DNA of 38,079 nucleotides from positions 1 to 38,079 of the forward strand of contig CAMARC010000004.1 in the NCBI GenBank assembly GCA_945860405.1, read 5' to 3'. The notes beneath the pieces were generated by a model. That model was not told the origin of the DNA, searched no databases, and was given only the letters and a program-made list of their open reading frames with translations. The stretch comes from Candidatus Kuenenia stuttgartensis. Lineage in GTDB: Bacteria; Planctomycetota; Planctomycetia; Pirellulales; UBA1268. The position numbers and the translations under genes are program-made. Every line of letters begins with the position of its first letter. Position 1 is the first letter of the stretch. This document shows, in pieces, positions 26,723 to 36,162 of this stretch.

Positions 26723-28026
26723 GTGATCCGGATCCGCCGGTATTCGAGCTGGCCTGAATCCCCCTCGAGGCCGATCGGGCCGGTCTCGGGGAGCTTGTAG
26801 GCCGCTTCGAGGACCTCGCCGTTGCAGGTGCAGTGGGCGACACCGTCCTTGACCGTGATCACCAGCTCGTTCCAGTCCTGCGGCTTGTAGTGCTTCAGTT
26901 CCTTGTAGGGGCCGGCGAGCAGATAATCGCGGCACTGGAGCTGTGGGGCCCGGATGAAGACGCCGCTGTCGGCGGTCGGCGTGGCCCGAAACTCGAGCTT
27001 GAGGAGGAAGTTGCCGGGGAACTCCTTCGTCGTCCAGAGCTGTTCGACGCGATGCCCCTCCGGCGGGGTCGTGACGACGATCCGGCCATCCTTGGCGACG
27101 TAGCGGCCATCAGGGCTGCTCTGGCGGCCGTCGAGGTCGAGCTGCTTCTCGAGCGTCGGCTGGTCGCGGTAGCCCCAGCCGGTGAGGTCGTGGCCGTTGA
27201 AGAGCATCTCGAAACCGGGCTCGGGCTGGAAATCGTCGGCGGGGGTGGGAACAAGGTCGAGCGTCTCGAGGACCGGCCTGATCGCGGCCACCCACTTCGC
27301 ATAGCCCTGTTCGTTCGGGTGGAGGAGATCGGGGAACTCCTCCGCTTTCGCGTCGCCGTCGCCATTGGCAAACAGCGTCCAGGTGTCGACGAGCCGGACG
27401 CGCGGGTCCCCCTTCACCTGTTCGGCGACGAGGGCATTGAGTTTCTTGATCTTCTCGGCCGGCCGTTTCTTGTCGGCGGCACTCGGGAAGACCTGACAGA
27501 CGACGATCGGCGTCCGCGGGTTCTTCGCTTCGATCGCCGAGATGATCGCCTTCACGTTGGCGGCAATCGCCTCCGGCTCCGCCCCCTCCTCGAGGTCATT
27601 GGTGCCCATGAGCATGACGACGCCTGAGGGATCGAGGGCCAAGCAATCGTCGGCGAGGCGGAGGAGCATGCCGCGGGTCGTGTCGCCGCTGATGCCGCGG
27701 TTGGCGAGCTTCGCGCCGGGGAAGGCCCCGTGAAAATCGTCACCGAAGCCCTGGGTGATCGAGTCGCCGAGGAACACCAGCGCCCGCTTGTCGGCAGCTT
27801 TCTTGCCGGCCCACGCACTGCGCCGTTCGTTCCAGAGATTCTTGAACCAGTCGTAGCGGCGGATCGGGCCAACACCGGGGAGGCCGTCGTCGCTGTCGGG
27901 GATCGCAAACGCCGCCGGCTCCTCGGCGCGGGCCGATGGAGAGGGCAAGGGCCCGGCCGGCATCACGGCGACGCCGCAGGCAAGGAGGAGCACGCGGGCC
28001 ACGGCGGAGAAAAGAGTGTGTTTCAT
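26710..28026 (-). CDS. Secreted SGNH hydrolase fused to DUF1080 (3-keto-disaccharide hydrolase-like) domain
   Basis: 438 residues. The signal peptide covers residues about 1-35 (ARVLLLACGVAVM, cut near ARAEEP). Residues about 75-255 are an SGNH/GDSL hydrolase: FLGDSITQGFG (block I), ANRGISGDTTRG (II), LMGTNDLEEG (III) and PDLLHPNEQG (V, with D and H of the triad). Residues about 270-438 are a DUF1080 concanavalin-like domain (FEMLFNGHDLTGWGYRD, FLLKLEFRATPTADSGVFIR, DWNELVITVKDG), now described as 3-keto-disaccharide hydrolase-like and very common in planctomycetes. It probably de-esterifies and binds or cleaves glycans outside the cell. Start 28026 (ATG) gives the best signal peptide; ATGs at 28035 and 28038 are also possible. 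Confidence 0.85.
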   Translation of the reverse strand: MKHTLFSAVARVLLLACGVAVMPAGPLPSPSARAEEPAAFAIPDSDDGLPGVGPIRRYDWFKNLWNERRSAWAGKKAADKRALVFLGDSITQGFGDDFHGAFPGAKLANRGISGDTTRGMLLRLADDCLALDPSGVVMLMGTNDLEEGAEPEAIAANVKAIISAIEAKNPRTPIVVCQVFPSAADKKRPAEKIKKLNALVAEQVKGDPRVRLVDTWTLFANGDGDAKAEEFPDLLHPNEQGYAKWVAAIRPVLETLDLVPTPADDFQPEPGFEMLFNGHDLTGWGYRDQPTLEKQLDLDGRQSSPDGRYVAKDGRIVVTTPPEGHRVEQLWTTKEFPGNFLLKLEFRATPTADSGVFIRAPQLQCRDYLLAGPYKELKHYKPQDWNELVITVKDGVAHCTCNGEVLEAAYKLPETGPIGLEGDSGQLEYRRIRITKLP

Positions 28027-28066
28027 GCGATCCATCATGCGCGCTCGACGACCTGGCCGGCAAATT

Positions 28067-28081
28067 GAGGGGCAGCCCCTC
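28067..28081 (-). terminator. Possible terminator after the toxin-antitoxin genes
   Basis: GAGGGGC (28067-28073) and GCCCCTC (28075-28081) are perfect arms around one base. On the minus strand the hairpin lies 40 bases beyond the VapC-like stop and is followed by AATTT. A real loop would open a few base pairs. The weak T-tract makes this a moderate call. Confidence 0.4.
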
Positions 28082-28120
28082 TCGACGATGCCGGGCACGG
28101 CGGACCAGGGGAACGCCCCG

Positions 28121-28540
28121 TCACACCGCCTTGGCGGTCAATCCGGCTTTTCTGGCGGCCGTGAGTTGCCGGTCGTCGGCCGAGACGAACAGATCGGCTC
28201 TCCAGACTTTCGCAGCGGCGACATGGAGTGCGTCGGCGGCACGGACGGGTGACGCCTTGATGGCCACGATCGACGCCGCGATCACTTCCGCCGTGAGATC
28301 GATAAGCATCGCATCGCGGATGTCGTCGAGGAGATGCCGCTCGAGCTTCGCAAATTGAGCGGCGGTGATCCGTTTCTCGCGGAGTCTCCTGGCCAGGGCC
28401 GACACGATTTCGGGAACACAGATGACACACAGCCCGAGTTCGTCTGCGCCGAGGCAAAGCGCCTCAACTGCATCGCTTCCCGACTCTTCCACGAACCGCT
28501 TCGCGAACGCCGAGGAGTCAAAAAACGTCTTCACGCCCAC
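28121..28540 (-). CDS. VapC-like PIN-domain toxin
   Basis: 139 residues. It is a PIN domain: FDSSAFAKRF near the start (first acidic residue, D8), PEIVSALARRL with glutamate, then AADALHVAAA and SADDRQLTAARKAG with the remaining acidic residues. PIN toxins are Mg-dependent RNases that cut tRNA or rRNA, held inactive by the antitoxin. It overlaps the antitoxin gene by 17-23 bases, the usual TA layout. The start is GTG at 28540, or more likely GTG at 28534, which is better spaced from GGGAG. All catalytic acidic positions look intact, so it is probably active. Confidence 0.88.
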   Translation of the reverse strand: MGVKTFFDSSAFAKRFVEESGSDAVEALCLGADELGLCVICVPEIVSALARRLREKRITAAQFAKLERHLLDDIRDAMLIDLTAEVIAASIVAIKASPVRAADALHVAAAKVWRADLFVSADDRQLTAARKAGLTAKAV

Positions 28541-28757
28541 GTTCTCCCAGGATCGCCGCCGCGAGTCCGGCCCCCTTCACCATCAGCCTCGGCCCGGCGC
28601 GTCGCCACGAAGGAAGACGTCCAGCCGATGGCGCCACCGGGTGAATCTCGGCGACCGGCTTGCCATGCCGGAGGAGGATCACGGTCTCTCCCCGCTCGAC
28701 GTCATCGAGGAATGACGCAGCGTTGGCACGGAATTCCGTGAACGACACCGTCTTCAA
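28518..28757 (-). CDS. Phd/YefM-family antitoxin
   Basis: 79 residues. The opening KTVSFTEFRANAASFLDDVE and RGETVILLRHGKPVAEIHPV is typical of the Phd/YefM DNA-binding antitoxin fold. It should bind and block the adjacent PIN toxin and repress the shared promoter. The start is TTG at 28757, supported by AGGAG seven bases upstream; a nearby ATG at 28773 is in another frame. Pairing of a Phd/YefM-type antitoxin with a PIN toxin is common. An operator-like palindrome lies upstream at 28837-28864. Confidence 0.88.
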   Translation of the reverse strand: MKTVSFTEFRANAASFLDDVERGETVILLRHGKPVAEIHPVAPSAGRLPSWRRAGPRLMVKGAGLAAAILGERGREDVF

Positions 28758-28836
28758 AGGGTGGCTCCTGCATGGGGGGGGGTGTCCACGATCGCCGCGA
28801 TCGGGGTGCCGACGTCGCCGTCGGTAGAAACCCGAT

Positions 28837-28864
28837 CGATTCTGTACTTAAGTGTACAGAATCG
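28837..28864. promoter_or_regulatory. Operator-like palindrome upstream of the toxin-antitoxin pair
   Basis: CGATTCTGTAC (28837-28847) and GTACAGAATCG (28854-28864) form perfect 11-bp arms around TTAAGT. The site contains TGTACA, the core reported for YefM-family operators. It lies 80-107 bases upstream of the antitoxin start, in the divergent gap with rlmKL, so it could affect either gene. Confidence 0.6.
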
Positions 28865-29007
28865 GCAGGCGGCTTGCCATGCGGAGCTTCGCCGCTGTTG
28901 TGCAGGCGACAGGCATCGCTGCGAGCGGCGTATCGGCCGTCTCCACGACGGCCGGAAGGTAAGATGGAACGCTTCCGCCCTTCGCCTCCTCTTTGCTCGT
29001 GCCCTCC

Positions 29008-31353
29008 ATGCCTGCGCCGTTCCCCCCTGTTCATCCCGTCCCCCGACCGCTCCCGGCGCCGATCGCCGACGAGCCGCCGCGGATGACGGCGCGGACGCTC
29101 GAGGGGCTCGAATGGGTCCTCGCCCGGGAGCTCGAAGCGGTCGGCGCCACCGACCTGCGGATCGGCCGGCGGACGATCGAGTTCTCGGCGCTACCAGGAA
29201 TGGAGAAGGAGACGCTCTATCGGGCCGTCCTCGAGAGCCGGACGGCGATCCGCGTCCTCGAGCCCCTCGGCCGCTTCCGGGTGGAAAGCCCCGAGGCGCT
29301 CTACGCCGCGATGGAACAGGTCGACTGGCGGGAGCAGCTGAAGGTCTCCGACACGCTCCGGGTCGATGCGGCGATCCACGACACGTTCCTCAATCATTCG
29401 CTCTACGCGGCGCAGATCGTCAAGGACGCGGTCGTCGACCAGCTCCGCACGCCGAGCGGCCGACGACCGAGCGTGGAGCTGCGCGGCGCCACGCTCCGCC
29501 TGGCGCTCCACCTCGTCGGCGACACCGCGACGATCTTCCGCGACGCTGCCGGCAAGTCGCTCCACCAACGCGGCTGGCGCACGGGCGAAGTCGACGCCCC
29601 GCTCTCCGAGGTCTTGGCCGCCGGGATCCTCGCCATCACCGGCTGGACGCCGGGCGAGCCGCTTCTCGATCCGATGTGCGGGTCGGGGACGTTCGTCGTC
29701 GAGGCGGCGACGATCGCGGCGGGGATGGCGCCGGGGCTGTGGCGGGCCCGCCGCAAGGGGCATGGGTTTTTCCGATTCCGCGATTGCGACCGCGACCTGG
29801 CCAGCCGGCTCGTCGAGGAACTCGAGGCTCGCGTCATCGTGCCCCCCGGCAGCTTCCAGGCGAGCGATCTCGATCCAAACGCCGTTGAAGCGACGGGATT
29901 GTGTGCCGAGGCCGCCGGCGTGTCAGCGGCGATCACCATCGAACAGAAGCATTTCGAGCAGGCGGTGCCGGCGGCCGGGAGCGGACTTGTCGTCACCAAT
30001 CCCCCCTACGGCGAGCGGCTCGCGCTTCCCCGCGCCGGGGCCCTCTTCCGCCGCATCGGCGACTGGCTCGTGCGCGCCGGTGGCGGATGGCGCGCGGCCA
30101 TTCTCGCCCCCGACACGCCGGTGGCCGGCTATCTCGGGCTCCGCCCCACCCACCGCGTCTATCTCCCCAACGGCCCGATCGCCTGCCGGCTCCTCGAAGT
30201 CGAGATCCGTGAACGCCAGCACCTGCCGCCGGAAATCGAGCGACCTCTGGCTCCGGCCCCGGATGCCCCGGACGTACTGCATGCACCGAACGCACTGAAC
30301 GCCGGCCCCGGCGACTCTGCCCTCCCGCCCCCCGCTCTGCCATTCTTCCGGCCGGCGGGGGCCGCCGCGGGCCCGCTGCGGAACGGCGGCAGGCCCGTCG
30401 AGGACCAAATCGGCGACTTCCGCCGGCGACTCTCCAAACGCTTCAAGCATCTTTCCAAATGGGCGCGGCGCATCGGCACCGATGCCTTCCGGATCTACGA
30501 CCGTGACATCCCCGAGGTGCCGCTGGTCATCGATTGGTATGCCGGCTGGCTCCATGCCGCCGAGTATGAACGCCCCCACGATCGGACCGAGATCGAGCAC
30601 GAAGTCTGGCTCGACCGGATGATCGAGGCGGCCGCTGCGGAGCTCGGGGTTTCCCACGACCGCACCTTCATGAAAATCCGACGTCGGCAGCGCGAGGGGG
30701 GGCAATACGAGAAGGTCGATGGCCGCGAGGCGCTCCTCCAGGTGAAGGAGGGGGGGCTGTCGTTCGAGGTCAATCTCTCCGATTACCTCGACACCGGGCT
30801 GTTCCTCGATCACCGCGTCACGCGCGGCATGGTCAGGGACGAGGCGGCCGGGAAGCGGATGCTCAACCTCTTTTCCTACACCGGGAGTTTTTCGGTGTAC
30901 GCGGCGGCCGGAGGGGCGACCGACACGGTGAGCGTCGACCTCTCCAACACCTACCTCGATTGGACGCGCACGAACCTCGCCATCAACGGCTTCAAGGATG
31001 CCGGTCGCCATCGGATCGTGCGCGACGATGCCCGCGCCTTCCTCGAGCACCGGGCCCGTCGCGGCGAGCCCCCTTTCGACCTCGTCGTCGTCGATCCCCC
31101 CACCTTCTCCCGCTCGGCCCGGAGCGAGGCACCGTGGGATGTGGAGCACGACCATGCCGAGCTCCTTGCCCTGGTGGCCCGCAATCTCACCCCAGGCGGC
31201 ACCGTTTATTTCTCCACGAACTTCCGCCGCTTCCACCTGGCGGAGGCCACGCTCGCGGCTGATTTCACCTTCCGCGAGATCACCAACCGCACGATCCCCG
31301 AGGATTTTCGCAATCAGCGGATCCATCGGGCCTGGCGGATGGTGCGGCAATAA
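29008..31353 (+). CDS. rlmL: 23S rRNA methyltransferase RlmKL (m2G2445/m7G2069-type fusion)
   Basis: 781 residues from ATG 29008, somewhat longer than the 702 of E. coli RlmKL. An N-terminal THUMP-containing part (ARTLEGLEWVLARELEAVGA) leads to the first methyltransferase, with DPMCGSGTF (about 221) and the N2-guanine motif NPPYGER (331-337). A proline-rich linker of about 60 residues follows. The second methyltransferase has KRFKHLSKWARRIGTDAFRI, NLSDYLDTGLFLDHR, NLFSYTGSFSVYAAAGGA and DPPTFSRS (about 696). RlmL methylates G2445 and RlmK G2069 in the E. coli 23S numbering. The start is uncertain: an ATG at 29083 begins right at the THUMP part, and no strong ribosome binding site precedes either. 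It diverges from the toxin-antitoxin genes. Confidence 0.93.
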   Translation: MPAPFPPVHPVPRPLPAPIADEPPRMTARTLEGLEWVLARELEAVGATDLRIGRRTIEFSALPGMEKETLYRAVLESRTAIRVLEPLGRFRVESPEALYAAMEQVDWREQLKVSDTLRVDAAIHDTFLNHSLYAAQIVKDAVVDQLRTPSGRRPSVELRGATLRLALHLVGDTATIFRDAAGKSLHQRGWRTGEVDAPLSEVLAAGILAITGWTPGEPLLDPMCGSGTFVVEAATIAAGMAPGLWRARRKGHGFFRFRDCDRDLASRLVEELEARVIVPPGSFQASDLDPNAVEATGLCAEAAGVSAAITIEQKHFEQAVPAAGSGLVVTNPPYGERLALPRAGALFRRIGDWLVRAGGGWRAAILAPDTPVAGYLGLRPTHRVYLPNGPIACRLLEVEIRERQHLPPEIERPLAPAPDAPDVLHAPNALNAGPGDSALPPPALPFFRPAGAAAGPLRNGGRPVEDQIGDFRRRLSKRFKHLSKWARRIGTDAFRIYDRDIPEVPLVIDWYAGWLHAAEYERPHDRTEIEHEVWLDRMIEAAAAELGVSHDRTFMKIRRRQREGGQYEKVDGREALLQVKEGGLSFEVNLSDYLDTGLFLDHRVTRGMVRDEAAGKRMLNLFSYTGSFSVYAAAGGATDTVSVDLSNTYLDWTRTNLAINGFKDAGRHRIVRDDARAFLEHRARRGEPPFDLVVVDPPTFSRSARSEAPWDVEHDHAELLALVARNLTPGGTVYFSTNFRRFHLAEATLAADFTFREITNRTIPEDFRNQRIHRAWRMVRQ

Positions 31354-31369
31354 AGGCCTGGAAGCAGCC

Positions 31370-31379
31370 TGTTCGGGGG
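31370..31379 (+). repeat. TGTTCGGGGG motif, copy 3
   Basis: TGTTCGGGGG, 17 bases after the rlmKL stop and 57-66 bases before the livK-like ATG. It shares 10 bases with copies 1 and 2. Function unknown. Confidence 0.4.
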
Positions 31380-31400
31380 AGGGTCTTGGCGGGAGGCCCG

Positions 31401-31429
31401 TTGCGGTCGGAAAACGTCGGTTCTACATT
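31401..31429 (+). promoter_or_regulatory. Probable promoter of the liv-type operon
   Basis: TTGCGG (31401-31406), a 17-base spacer and TACATT (31424-31429) make a reasonable sigma70-type promoter. The -10 ends six bases before the ATG at 31436, so transcription could begin at or near the start codon, giving a leaderless mRNA; no ribosome binding site is visible there. Confidence 0.45.
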
Positions 31430-31435
31430 CGTCGC

Positions 31436-32734
31436 ATGACTTCATCTTCCCGTTCCGGTCGCCGACTCCTTCTCCGCCTCGCCGGACTGCTGCCGCTGCT
31501 CGCCGTCAGCTTCGGTTCGTTCGGCTGCCGCCCGGCCGATCCGAATCTGGTGAAGATCGTCAGCAGCCTGCCACGAACCGGATCGGCGAAGCACCAGTCC
31601 GACACGCTCGTCCGCGGGATCCGCATGGCGATCGACGAGGCGGGGGGAAAGGTGGGCCGGTTCCGCATCGAGTATCTCGATCTTGACGACTCGACCGCCG
31701 CCGCCGGGCAGTGGACGAGCGAAGCGGAGGCAGCCAACGCCCGCCGTGCCCTCCAGGATCCGGATGTCTGTGCCTACATCGGCACGTTCAACTCGGGGGC
31801 GGCGAAGGTGTCGATGCCGATCCTCAATCTCGGCGATCTGCTCATGGTGTCGCCGGCCAATACCGCGGTCGGGCTGACGAAGCCGGGGCTCGGCGTGCCG
31901 GGCGAGCCGGAGGTCTACCGCCCCACCGGCCGGCGGAACTACGCCCGCGTCGTTCCCGCCGACGACCTCCAGGGGCCGATGGCAGCGGATTGGGCGTTCC
32001 GACGGAACGTCAAGCAGGTCTATATCCTCGACGACAACGAGGTCTACGGAAAAGGGATCGCCGACCTCTTCGACGAGCGCTGCAGGGAACTCGGCATCGA
32101 GGTCCTCGGGCACGATTCAATCGATGCCAAAGCGCAGGAGTTCAAGTCGTTGATGGCGAGCATCAAGGCGAAGAGGCCCGGTCTCGTCTACTTCGGTGGC
32201 ACGACGCAGAGCAAGGGCGGGCAACTCGCCAAGGACATGGCCGCGGCCGGCATCAACGCGGATCTCATGGTGCCCGACGGCTGCATGGAGCAGGTGTTCA
32301 TCGATTCGGCCGGGGCGTCGAACCTCGAGGGACGCTGCTTCGTCACCTTCGGCGGGCTGCCGCCGGAGAAGCTCACCGGCAAGGGGGGCGAGTTCGTCGA
32401 GCGCTACCGGGAGAAATACGGGGAGCTCCCCGAGGCCTACGCCGTGTATGGCTACGAGGCCGCCCGGGTCGCCATCCAGGCCATCGCAACTGCCGACAGC
32501 AAGGACCGCCGGGCGATCAGCGACGCGGCGCTGGCGATCCGCGACTTTGACGGCGCCCTTGGCCACTGGGGCTTCGACGAGAATGGCGACACGACCCTCC
32601 GCACCCTCACCGTGAACGTCGTGAAGGGGGGGCGTTTCGAGTTCGAGGAGGTTCTCGACGAGGCCGATCTCGTCGCTAATCCGGCCGGGGCCGTCCCGCC
32701 CCCAGCCGATGCCCCGTCAGGCGGGCCCCCCTGA
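31436..32734 (+). CDS. Branched-chain amino-acid-type ABC transporter substrate-binding lipoprotein (LivK-like)
   Basis: 432 residues. The N-terminus has a basic start, a hydrophobic stretch (LLLRLAGLLPLLAVSFGS) and a lipobox-like SFGC, so a lipoprotein is likely. The mature part is a type I periplasmic binding protein: VKIVSSLPRTGSAKHQSDTL, RGIRMAIDEAGGKVG, AYIGTFNSGAAKVSMPILN, VYILDDNEVYGKGIAD and PEAYAVYGYEAARVAIQAI. It would capture amino acids or similar small solutes and deliver them to the LivH/LivM channel. It is longer than E. coli LivK (369) through loop insertions and a tail. First gene of a five-gene operon (livKHMGF order); substrate not deducible, and amide or urea uptake is not excluded. 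Confidence 0.88.
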   Translation: MTSSSRSGRRLLLRLAGLLPLLAVSFGSFGCRPADPNLVKIVSSLPRTGSAKHQSDTLVRGIRMAIDEAGGKVGRFRIEYLDLDDSTAAAGQWTSEAEAANARRALQDPDVCAYIGTFNSGAAKVSMPILNLGDLLMVSPANTAVGLTKPGLGVPGEPEVYRPTGRRNYARVVPADDLQGPMAADWAFRRNVKQVYILDDNEVYGKGIADLFDERCRELGIEVLGHDSIDAKAQEFKSLMASIKAKRPGLVYFGGTTQSKGGQLAKDMAAAGINADLMVPDGCMEQVFIDSAGASNLEGRCFVTFGGLPPEKLTGKGGEFVERYREKYGELPEAYAVYGYEAARVAIQAIATADSKDRRAISDAALAIRDFDGALGHWGFDENGDTTLRTLTVNVVKGGRFEFEEVLDEADLVANPAGAVPPPADAPSGGPP

Positions 32735-32768
32735 CTACCGGTCCGATCCTTTTCCGGAAATCTTCCGC

Positions 32769-33686
32769 GTGTCCGTTCAGTTCCTCCTCCAACAGTGCCT
32801 CATCGGCCTCACCAACGGCGCGCTCATCGCGCTTGTGGCGCTGGGGTACACGATGGTCTACGGGATCATCGGCCTGATCAATTTCGCCCACGGCGATCTG
32901 ATCATGCTCGGGGCCTGCCTGGCGCTGTCGCTCGTCGGGGCCCTCGGCATGACCGCGGCCGGGCCGGCAACCACCTGGGTGGGGATCGGGGGGCTCGTGC
33001 TCCTCTGCGGGCTGTTCTGCGGGCTGCTCAACGTGGCGGTCGATCGGATCGTCTACAAGCCGCTCCGCAACGCCCCCAAACTCGCCCCCCTGGTGTCGGC
33101 GATCGGTGTGTCGTTCATCTTCATGAACGTCGGGCTGTTTTGGCTCGGGCCGGCCGACAAGTCGTTCCCCGAACTCCTCCCCTCGACCAACCTCCTCCAC
33201 AACGATGCCCTCCAGTTCACTTGGAAGGATCTCCTCGTCGTCCTCATTGTCGGGCCGCTGATGGTGGCCCTCTCGGTACTCGTGAAGGGGACGAAACTCG
33301 GCAAGGCGATGCGGGCGGTGTCGCAGGATCCGACGGCCGCGGCCCTCGTCGGCGTCAACGTCGATCGGGTGATCGCCGCCACGTTCTTCATCGGTGGCTT
33401 CCTCGGTGGGGCGGCGAGCGTGATCTACGGCCTCTACATCAACACCATCGGCTTCCAGATGGGGTTCCAAAACGGCCTCTATGCCTTCACCGCCGCGGTG
33501 CTCGGCGGCATCGGCAGCATCCCCGGCGCCGTCCTCGGCGGGCTCGTCATCGGCCTGGTGCGAGCGCTGGCCAGTGCCTATGTCGGCGAGCGGTGGACCG
33601 GAGCGATCGTGTTCGCGATCCTGATCGTGATTCTCGTCTTCCGTCCCGAGGGCCTCCTCGGCCGCCGGGTGAAGGAGAAGGTGTAG
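32769..33686 (+). CDS. livH: LivH-like ABC transporter permease
   Basis: 305 residues with about eight membrane helices. The start GTG 32769 gives SVQFLLQQCLIGLTNGALIA followed by VALGYTMVYGIIGLINFAHG, the family's canonical opening. GTKLGKAMRAVSQDPTAAAL is the EAA-like loop that contacts the ATPases, and the C-terminus has AAVLGGIGSIPGAVLGGLVI. A longer form from ATG 32709 would overlap the substrate-binding gene and add non-family residues, so I did not choose it. With LivM it forms the membrane channel. Confidence 0.93.
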   Translation: MSVQFLLQQCLIGLTNGALIALVALGYTMVYGIIGLINFAHGDLIMLGACLALSLVGALGMTAAGPATTWVGIGGLVLLCGLFCGLLNVAVDRIVYKPLRNAPKLAPLVSAIGVSFIFMNVGLFWLGPADKSFPELLPSTNLLHNDALQFTWKDLLVVLIVGPLMVALSVLVKGTKLGKAMRAVSQDPTAAALVGVNVDRVIAATFFIGGFLGGAASVIYGLYINTIGFQMGFQNGLYAFTAAVLGGIGSIPGAVLGGLVIGLVRALASAYVGERWTGAIVFAILIVILVFRPEGLLGRRVKEKV

Positions 33687-33691
33687 ACCCC

Positions 33692-34800
<1,109 letters not shown>

Positions 34801-34804
<4 letters not shown>

Positions 34805-36120
34805 ACGAGCATGCTGGTCCTGCCGGGACTCCGCTCCTCCACGTTGATCGGGTGACGGTGCGCTTCGGCGGGCTCGTTGCCGTGTCGGAGCTCGACCTCG
34901 ACGTCCCCGAGGGGAGCATCATCTCCCTCATCGGCCCCAACGGAGCCGGGAAGACCACCGCCTTCAATTGCGTCAGCGGCATCTATGCGCCATCTTCGGG
35001 ATCGGTGCGATTTCGTGGGAAGCGGCTCGAGCGGGCCTTCACGCCAGGGACGATCCTCCGGGCGCTCGCCGTCGGGCTTCTCACCGGCCTGCTCTTTGCC
35101 GCGGCGGCGGTCGATGTCGACCGGCTTTGGATGGCGGTCGTGAAGCGGGGGATGATCACCGGCGAGCGGTTCACGATGGCGGGGGCGATGGAGCGTCTCC
35201 GCGGCTACTTTCGCTCCGAGCTGGCCATCGACCAGATGGCGGGGAAATGGCGCGTCGTGAGCGCCGATGGCAGTGATGTCTTGGCGATCAAGCGCGACCT
35301 GGGGGAGGCGAAGCTCGTGCGCGACGCCCTCCAGGCGAAGGTCACCGCCCGGCGCACCGGCCCGGGCACCATCCCCGATGCCACCGATCTGAACCAGCGA
35401 GACATCGCCGCCGCCCCGTCGGTCGTGCTCCCCCCGGTGAAGGAAGAGGTGCTCGACCGACTCGCCGCCGGCAAGAGCCGCATCCGCTGGCGTGGGTGGC
35501 TGGGCCTGTTCTCGGGGATGCTCCTCGGCATCGCCGGCACGCTCGCCGTCTGGCAGCGCGGTCGTCGCTCGCCGCACGTCGTCGCGCGGGCTGGCATCTC
35601 CCGCACCTTCCAGAACATTCGCCTCTTCTCCAGCATGAGCGTCCTCGAGAACGTGCTTGTCGGACTCGACCGCACGATCCCTGGTGGCGTGTTCTCGATG
35701 CTCCTGCGCACTCCGAAGAATCGCCGGGACGAAGCAGAGGCCAGGATCAAGGCACTCTCGGCCCTCGATTTCGTCGGGCTCTCCGGCGACGCCAACCGGA
35801 TCGCGGGCGAGCTCCCCTACGGCGATCAACGCCGACTGGAGATCGCCAGGGCACTGGCCACCGGGGCGAAGCTCATTCTCCTCGACGAGCCTGCCGCAGG
35901 AATGAATCCGAGCGAGGCGGGCGACTTGGCCGGGCTTGTCGAGCGGATCCGAGACCGGGGCGTCACCGTGCTCCTCATCGAACATCACATGAACGTGGTG
36001 ATGCGGGTCAGCGACCGGATCGCCGTGCTCGACCATGGCACGAAGATCGCCGAGGGCACGCCGGCCGAGGTGCGTCGCGACGAAAAAGTGATCGAGGCCT
36101 ACCTCGGCGGCGAGGGTTGA
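34801..36120 (+). CDS. livG: LivG-like ABC ATPase with two-helix membrane insertion
   Basis: 439 residues; LivG is usually about 255. The ATPase core is intact: Walker A GPNGAGKTT (45-53), Q-loop ISRTFQNIRLF (Q271), signature LPYGDQRRLEIARAL (338-352), Walker B LILLDEPAAGMNP (358-370) and H-loop IEHHMNVV (H395/H396). Between FRGKRLE (71-77) and SPHVVARAG (257-265), where the family has only a few residues, about 180 residues are inserted in frame (roughly 35032-35571). The insert has two hydrophobic helices (about 83-104 and 231-252) flanking a soluble stretch of about 125 residues. The cytoplasmic ATPase would thus be anchored, with the intervening domain outside the membrane. No frameshift or stop is seen and composition is like the neighbours. 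Start overlaps the livM stop. Confidence 0.92.
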
Positions 36121-36162
36121 CAACAATCCCGTGGCTGGAGCGGGGCATTGGGGGAGAAGGCG

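Noticed and set aside
28758-29007. Additional small gene between the TA pair and rlmKL
   Set aside because: Short frames only, no ribosome binding site with a plausible product; the gap is explained by the palindrome and divergent promoters.
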